A stretch of 64,000 bases of DNA from Streptomyces narbonensis (lineage in GTDB: Bacteria; Actinomycetota; Actinomycetes; Streptomycetales; Streptomycetaceae): assembly GCF_014649015.1 (NCBI RefSeq), contig NZ_BMSF01000008.1, positions 186,001 through 250,000 on the forward strand, given 5' to 3'. Within the stretch, counting starts at the first letter, position 1. Each line of letters begins with the position of its first letter. Below are positions 61,196-64,000 of the stretch, piece by piece. The notes under the pieces were generated by a model. That model made no database searches. It worked only from the letters and a program-made list of their open reading frames with translations, and had not been told where the DNA came from. The position numbers were made by a program, and so were the translations under genes.

Positions 61196-62656
61196 ATGAC
61201 TCAGGGGGCCGGGCAGGAGCCCGTGGTGCGCACGGCGACATTGCGCGACTTCCGCGTACCGCCGTACGCCCGGGTGCCCGTACAGGGCCACACCGCCGAG
61301 CCGACGGCCGAGCACCTTCCACCGGCCCAGGCGCCGGCCGAGGCGCCGTCTCAGGCACCTCCTCAGGCACCGGCCGAGGCAGCCGCCCACACCGAGGCAG
61401 CCGCCCACGTCCCGGCCGAGACGCCCGCCGCCCCGCCCATGCCGGCCACCCCGCCCGCACGGAGCGTCGAGGCAGCACCGAGCGGATCCCTCTCCGTCGT
61501 CGGCGCGCCCCCGTCCGCGCCCGCCGTCCCGCCCGCGCCCGTCCCCGCTCACGTACCTCCGCCCGCGCCCGCGCCCGCCGACCCGACCCTCCTCCTGGGC
61601 CGCCGAGTCGCCCCCGCGTACACCGGTACGGCCCCCACGACCAGTACGACCGGCTCCTCCATCGTCTCGGTCGCCACGGGCCACCCCGGCAGCGCCTTCC
61701 CCGAGGGCGGCCTGCCCGACGGCTACACCCCGACCGAGCGCGACCTCCCGGTCATCAACCGCGGCGACACCGTCCAGGTCCGGGTAGCCCCCGACGCCGC
61801 CACCGCGCCCGACCCCGCCGCAGCGAACGGCGACGGCCCCGGCCCCCTCTACGTCGTCGGCGACGTCCACGGCTACCTCGACGAACTCGTCGGCGCCCTG
61901 CGCGCCCAGGGCCTCATCGACGAGAACGGCGGCTGGGCCGCGGGCAACGCCCGGCTGTGGTTCCTCGGCGACTTCACCGACCGCGGTCCCGACGGGATCG
62001 GCGTCATCGACCTCGTCATGCGGCTCTCCGCCGAGGCCGCCGCCGCCGGCGGCTACTGCAAGGCCCTCATGGGCAACCACGAACTGCTGCTGATCGGCGC
62101 CAAGCGCTTCGGCGACACCCCGGTCAACTCCGGCGCGGGCACGGCCACCTTCCAGGCCGCCTGGCTGCTCAACGGCGGACAGAAGCACGACATGGACCGG
62201 CTCCAGGACGTCCACCTCCAGTGGATGTCCCGGCTCGACGCCGTGGTCCTGGAGGACGACCACCTCCTCCTGCACTCCGACACCACCGCGTACCTCGAAT
62301 ACGGCGAGACCATCGAGGACGTCAACGACACGGTCCACGAGATCCTCAACCGGAGCGACGCCGACGAGGTCTGGGACGTCTTCCGCAAGTTCACGAAGCG
62401 CTTCGCGTTCCGTGACGAGGGCGGACCGCAGGCCGTCCAGGAGCTCCTCTCCACCTACGGCGGCAGCCGGATCGTGCACGGCCACAGCCCCATCCCGTAC
62501 CTCCTCGGCCAGGTCGGCACGGAGGAGAGCGAGGGCAGCGGCGGCCCGGTCATCGACGGACCCCACGTGTACGCGGACGGTCTCGCGATCGCCATGGACG
62601 GCGGTGTGACCATGGCCGGAAAGCTGTTGGTCGTCGAACTCCCCCTGAACGGCTGA
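61196..62656 (+). CDS. PP2A-like metallophosphatase with Pro/Ala-rich N-terminus
   Basis: A 486-aa protein. The first ~215 residues are a Pro/Ala-rich disordered region; the catalytic calcineurin-like domain (~220-480) has all metal motifs: VVGDVHGY (D and H), LGDFTDRG, GNHELLL, and the later His in LLLHSDT and IVHGHSPIPY. Relatives include the serine/threonine or bis(5'-nucleosyl)-tetraphosphate (ApaH-like) phosphatases; which applies is open. The insertion HDMDRLQDVHLQWM between motifs is typical of the Streptomyces group. ATG 61196 has GGAGGGG 3-7 nt upstream. The conserved core with a long variable leader suggests protein-interaction targeting. Confidence 0.88.
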   Translation: MTQGAGQEPVVRTATLRDFRVPPYARVPVQGHTAEPTAEHLPPAQAPAEAPSQAPPQAPAEAAAHTEAAAHVPAETPAAPPMPATPPARSVEAAPSGSLSVVGAPPSAPAVPPAPVPAHVPPPAPAPADPTLLLGRRVAPAYTGTAPTTSTTGSSIVSVATGHPGSAFPEGGLPDGYTPTERDLPVINRGDTVQVRVAPDAATAPDPAAANGDGPGPLYVVGDVHGYLDELVGALRAQGLIDENGGWAAGNARLWFLGDFTDRGPDGIGVIDLVMRLSAEAAAAGGYCKALMGNHELLLIGAKRFGDTPVNSGAGTATFQAAWLLNGGQKHDMDRLQDVHLQWMSRLDAVVLEDDHLLLHSDTTAYLEYGETIEDVNDTVHEILNRSDADEVWDVFRKFTKRFAFRDEGGPQAVQELLSTYGGSRIVHGHSPIPYLLGQVGTEESEGSGGPVIDGPHVYADGLAIAMDGGVTMAGKLLVVELPLNG

Positions 62657-62815
62657 CGCATAACCCTGCGCATCCGGGGAAGTCGATTTCCGGAAACACC
62701 CTGTCAGCCCGTGGCGTCTCCGCAATACCATCGGACCATCCGTAGCAGGCTCTCCTCCGTTTCTGCCCGATCGGCCGTTCTCCACGGGTGATCCGGGCCT
62801 GCGGAGCATCGGGGG

Positions 62816-63487
62816 ATGCACATGAACGTGGCTCCGTACCTGCTGACCGAGGACCGCGCCGAGTACGAGCGGGTCCTCGACGACGCACTGAGCACCGCCC
62901 ACGCACGTCCGGATCTCGCCGGAGTCGGAACACGGCTCACGGTGGGGCAACTGCGCTCCATGGCCCTGAACGCGACAGCGCTGATCACCACCGCGGCGTC
63001 GAGCGAGTACGACCACTTCGTCAAGGTCCGCGAGCAGGGCCGCGTCGCGGTCGCCACCCGCGTACCGGCTCAGCAGGACGGCTCCGGCGCGGGGATCGTC
63101 GCGATCTTCACCGTGATGGTGCCCGTCCTCGCCGGGTCGGCCGCCTTCATCTTCCTGCTGGTCGGCGCGCTCCTGCACGCGATCGCACCCACCGTCGTCT
63201 TCGGATCGACGCTGCTGACGGCCGGTCTCGTCTTCGGCGCGGTCGCCGCCGCCGGCCTGCTCTGCGCTGCCGCCGGGCTCCTCCGGACCGCCCTGCGCAA
63301 CAGCCCGACCGCGACGGTCACCGCCGGTACGCCCGCCACCTCGGCGGACGACGAGCTGTCCCGCGCCCGCGAGGCCTGGCGCCTCGCCCTGCTCGAACGC
63401 GGCGTCGTTCCCTTCCTCCGCGCAGCCCTCGCGACCACGGACCAGGACGACAGCGCGGCTCCACCCGACGACAGCACCTGCGTCTGA
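62816..63487 (+). CDS. Two-helix membrane protein of unknown function
   Basis: A 223-aa protein: cytoplasmic N-terminal part (~1-95), two membrane helices (IVAIFTVMVPVLAGSAAFIFLLVGALLHAIAPTVV, LLTAGLVFGAVAAAGLLCAAAGLL), and a cytoplasmic C-terminus ending QDDSAAPPDDSTCV. No domain that I recognise. ATG 62816 or ATG 62822 could be the start; GGAG lies 9 nt before the first. Its last codons (PDDSTC) are themselves one unit of the 38-bp repeat array that continues downstream, so the C-terminal end is likely to vary among strains. Confidence 0.7.
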   Translation: MHMNVAPYLLTEDRAEYERVLDDALSTAHARPDLAGVGTRLTVGQLRSMALNATALITTAASSEYDHFVKVREQGRVAVATRVPAQQDGSGAGIVAIFTVMVPVLAGSAAFIFLLVGALLHAIAPTVVFGSTLLTAGLVFGAVAAAGLLCAAAGLLRTALRNSPTATVTAGTPATSADDELSRAREAWRLALLERGVVPFLRAALATTDQDDSAAPPDDSTCV

Positions 63488-63740
63488 CGGCGGGCCCCGC
63501 CACCGACGGCTGGCCGCCACCGAGACGGCACATGCACCGACGACAGCACCCTCATCCGGCGCCGGCACCGCCACCCGACGACAGCACCCTCATCCGGCGC
63601 CGGCACCGCCACCCGACGACAGCACCCTCATCCGGCGCCGGCACCGCCACCCGACGACAGCACCCTCATCCGGCGCCGGCACCGCCACCCGCCGACAGCA
63701 CCCTCATCCGCGACGGCACCTCCACCGACGACAGCACCTT
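63466..63740. repeat. 38-bp tandem repeats, ~6 copies, starting inside the coding 3' end
   Basis: Unit CGACGACAGCACCCTCATCC...GCACCGCCACC (38 bp) starts at 63538, 63576, 63614 and 63652 (near perfect), with degenerate units at 63690 and ~63726; a first diverged unit at 63466 covers the last codons and stop of the upstream gene. The repeats lie between convergent genes. Confidence 0.93.
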
Positions 63741-63795
63741 CATCCGGCGACGCCCCCGCCACCCGCCGACGGCGCCCCTTCTCTGACACGACAAC

Positions 63796-63837
63796 GGCAC
63801 CGGCCCGCGACTCCCCCGTGGGTCGCGGGCCGGTGCC
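63796..63837 (-). terminator. thiC terminator hairpin (15-bp perfect stem)
   Basis: Arms 63796-63810 / 63823-63837 around a 12-nt loop, 23 bp downstream of the thiC stop on the minus strand; it can also stop transcription from the left. Confidence 0.85.
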
Positions 63838-63859
63838 TGCTCGGATACTGCCGCCGCGG

Positions 63860-64000
63860 TCAGTCCGCCAGCGGCAGGTAGACGCGGTTCCCGCTCTCCG
63901 CGAACTCCTTCGACTTCTCCGCCATACCGGCCTCGATCTCCTGCTGCGTGCCTCCGTGCTCGCGCCGGATGTCCTGGGAGATCTTCATCGAGCAGAACTT
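63860..64000 (-). CDS. thiC: Phosphomethylpyrimidine synthase ThiC, C-terminal end (truncated by window edge)
   Basis: Forty-six codons ending in TGA at 63860 read KFCSMKISQDIRREHGGTQQEIEAGMAEKSKEFAESGNRVYLPLAD. FCSMKISQDIR with the following acidic helix is the ThiC C-terminal signature, including the last Cys of the CxxCxxxxC iron-sulfur motif that supports radical SAM chemistry converting AIR to HMP phosphate in thiamine synthesis. The promoter, any TPP riboswitch and most of the gene lie outside the window. Confidence 0.88.
   Translation of the reverse strand, partial: KFCSMKISQDIRREHGGTQQEIEAGMAEKSKEFAESGNRVYLPLAD

Noticed and set aside
63860..64000. TPP riboswitch before thiC
   Set aside because: thiC runs leftward, so its 5' end and any riboswitch lie to the right, outside the window; the visible hairpin is a terminator at the 3' end.

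Overview
The window is chromosomal DNA of a Streptomyces or close relative. It has very high GC with strong third-position GC bias, actinobacterial promoter and Rex-operator sequences, several GTG and one TTG start codon, and a run of genes whose content and order I recognise from the Streptomyces core near oriC (thiC, cydABCD, serS, pheA, the Sco/ECuC/DyP copper operon, an HtrA-like protease, a fatty-acyl-CoA ligase). A perfect 14-bp parS-type palindrome and clusters of DnaA boxes fit an origin-proximal position. No prophage, insertion sequence, CRISPR array or rRNA operon is visible. Both edges cut genes: a receiver-domain protein on the left and thiC on the right.

Region by region. 1-3.9 kb: end of a receiver-like protein, an acyl-CoA ligase and an ECF sigma factor. 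4.2-10.2 kb: a DUF1906 secreted protein and a tightly overlapping five-gene cassette (two acyl-CoA dehydrogenases, a MaoC-DUF35 protein, a MaoC hydratase, an Ltp2-like thiolase) laid out like the mycobacterial igr/ChsE-ChsH-Ltp2 steroid side-chain module. 10.4-18.5 kb: a small secreted protein, a macro-domain protein, tRNA-Ser(UGA), an MHYT membrane protein, an HtrA-like protease, a glycerophosphodiesterase, an RsbW-like kinase, a SEC-C protein and a secreted protein. 18.7-23.6 kb: a prim-pol protein, a SpoIIE-type phosphatase with a damaged active site, Xaa-Pro aminopeptidase and a second RsbW-like kinase. 23.8-30.1 kb: the copper operon (membrane protein, YcnI, Sco, PCuAC, CopCD, Tat-exported DyP peroxidase).

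30.2-38.1 kb: pheA, serS, a Cof-type HAD phosphatase, a rhomboid-like protein, dihydrolipoyl dehydrogenase, and a GntR regulator coupled to a CynX/NimT-type MFS transporter. 38.4-41.9 kb: two interleaved ABC exporters in one operon. 42.1-48.5 kb: an M24 peptidase coupled to an EphD-like hydrolase-SDR fusion, a MerR regulator, KptA, a YbjN-like protein, an LLM oxidoreductase and a DUF6083 protein. 48.7-58 kb: another HAD phosphatase, a DevS-like GAF histidine kinase and the cydA-cydB-cydCD operon under a Rex operator. 58-64 kb: a cyclophilin-like protein, HisC-type aminotransferase, LacI regulator, metallophosphatase, membrane protein and the end of thiC.

Themes across the window: genes coupled by 4-bp ATGA/GTGA overlaps; -10 hexamers 6-7 nt before the start codon (leaderless mRNAs); long GC-rich hairpins between convergent genes; and short tandem repeats at gene 3' ends, often running across the stop codon. 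Functional pairs include redox sensing (Rex site, DevS-like kinase, cytochrome bd), copper delivery plus a copper-linked peroxidase, and two ADP-ribose-linked enzymes (macro domain, KptA).
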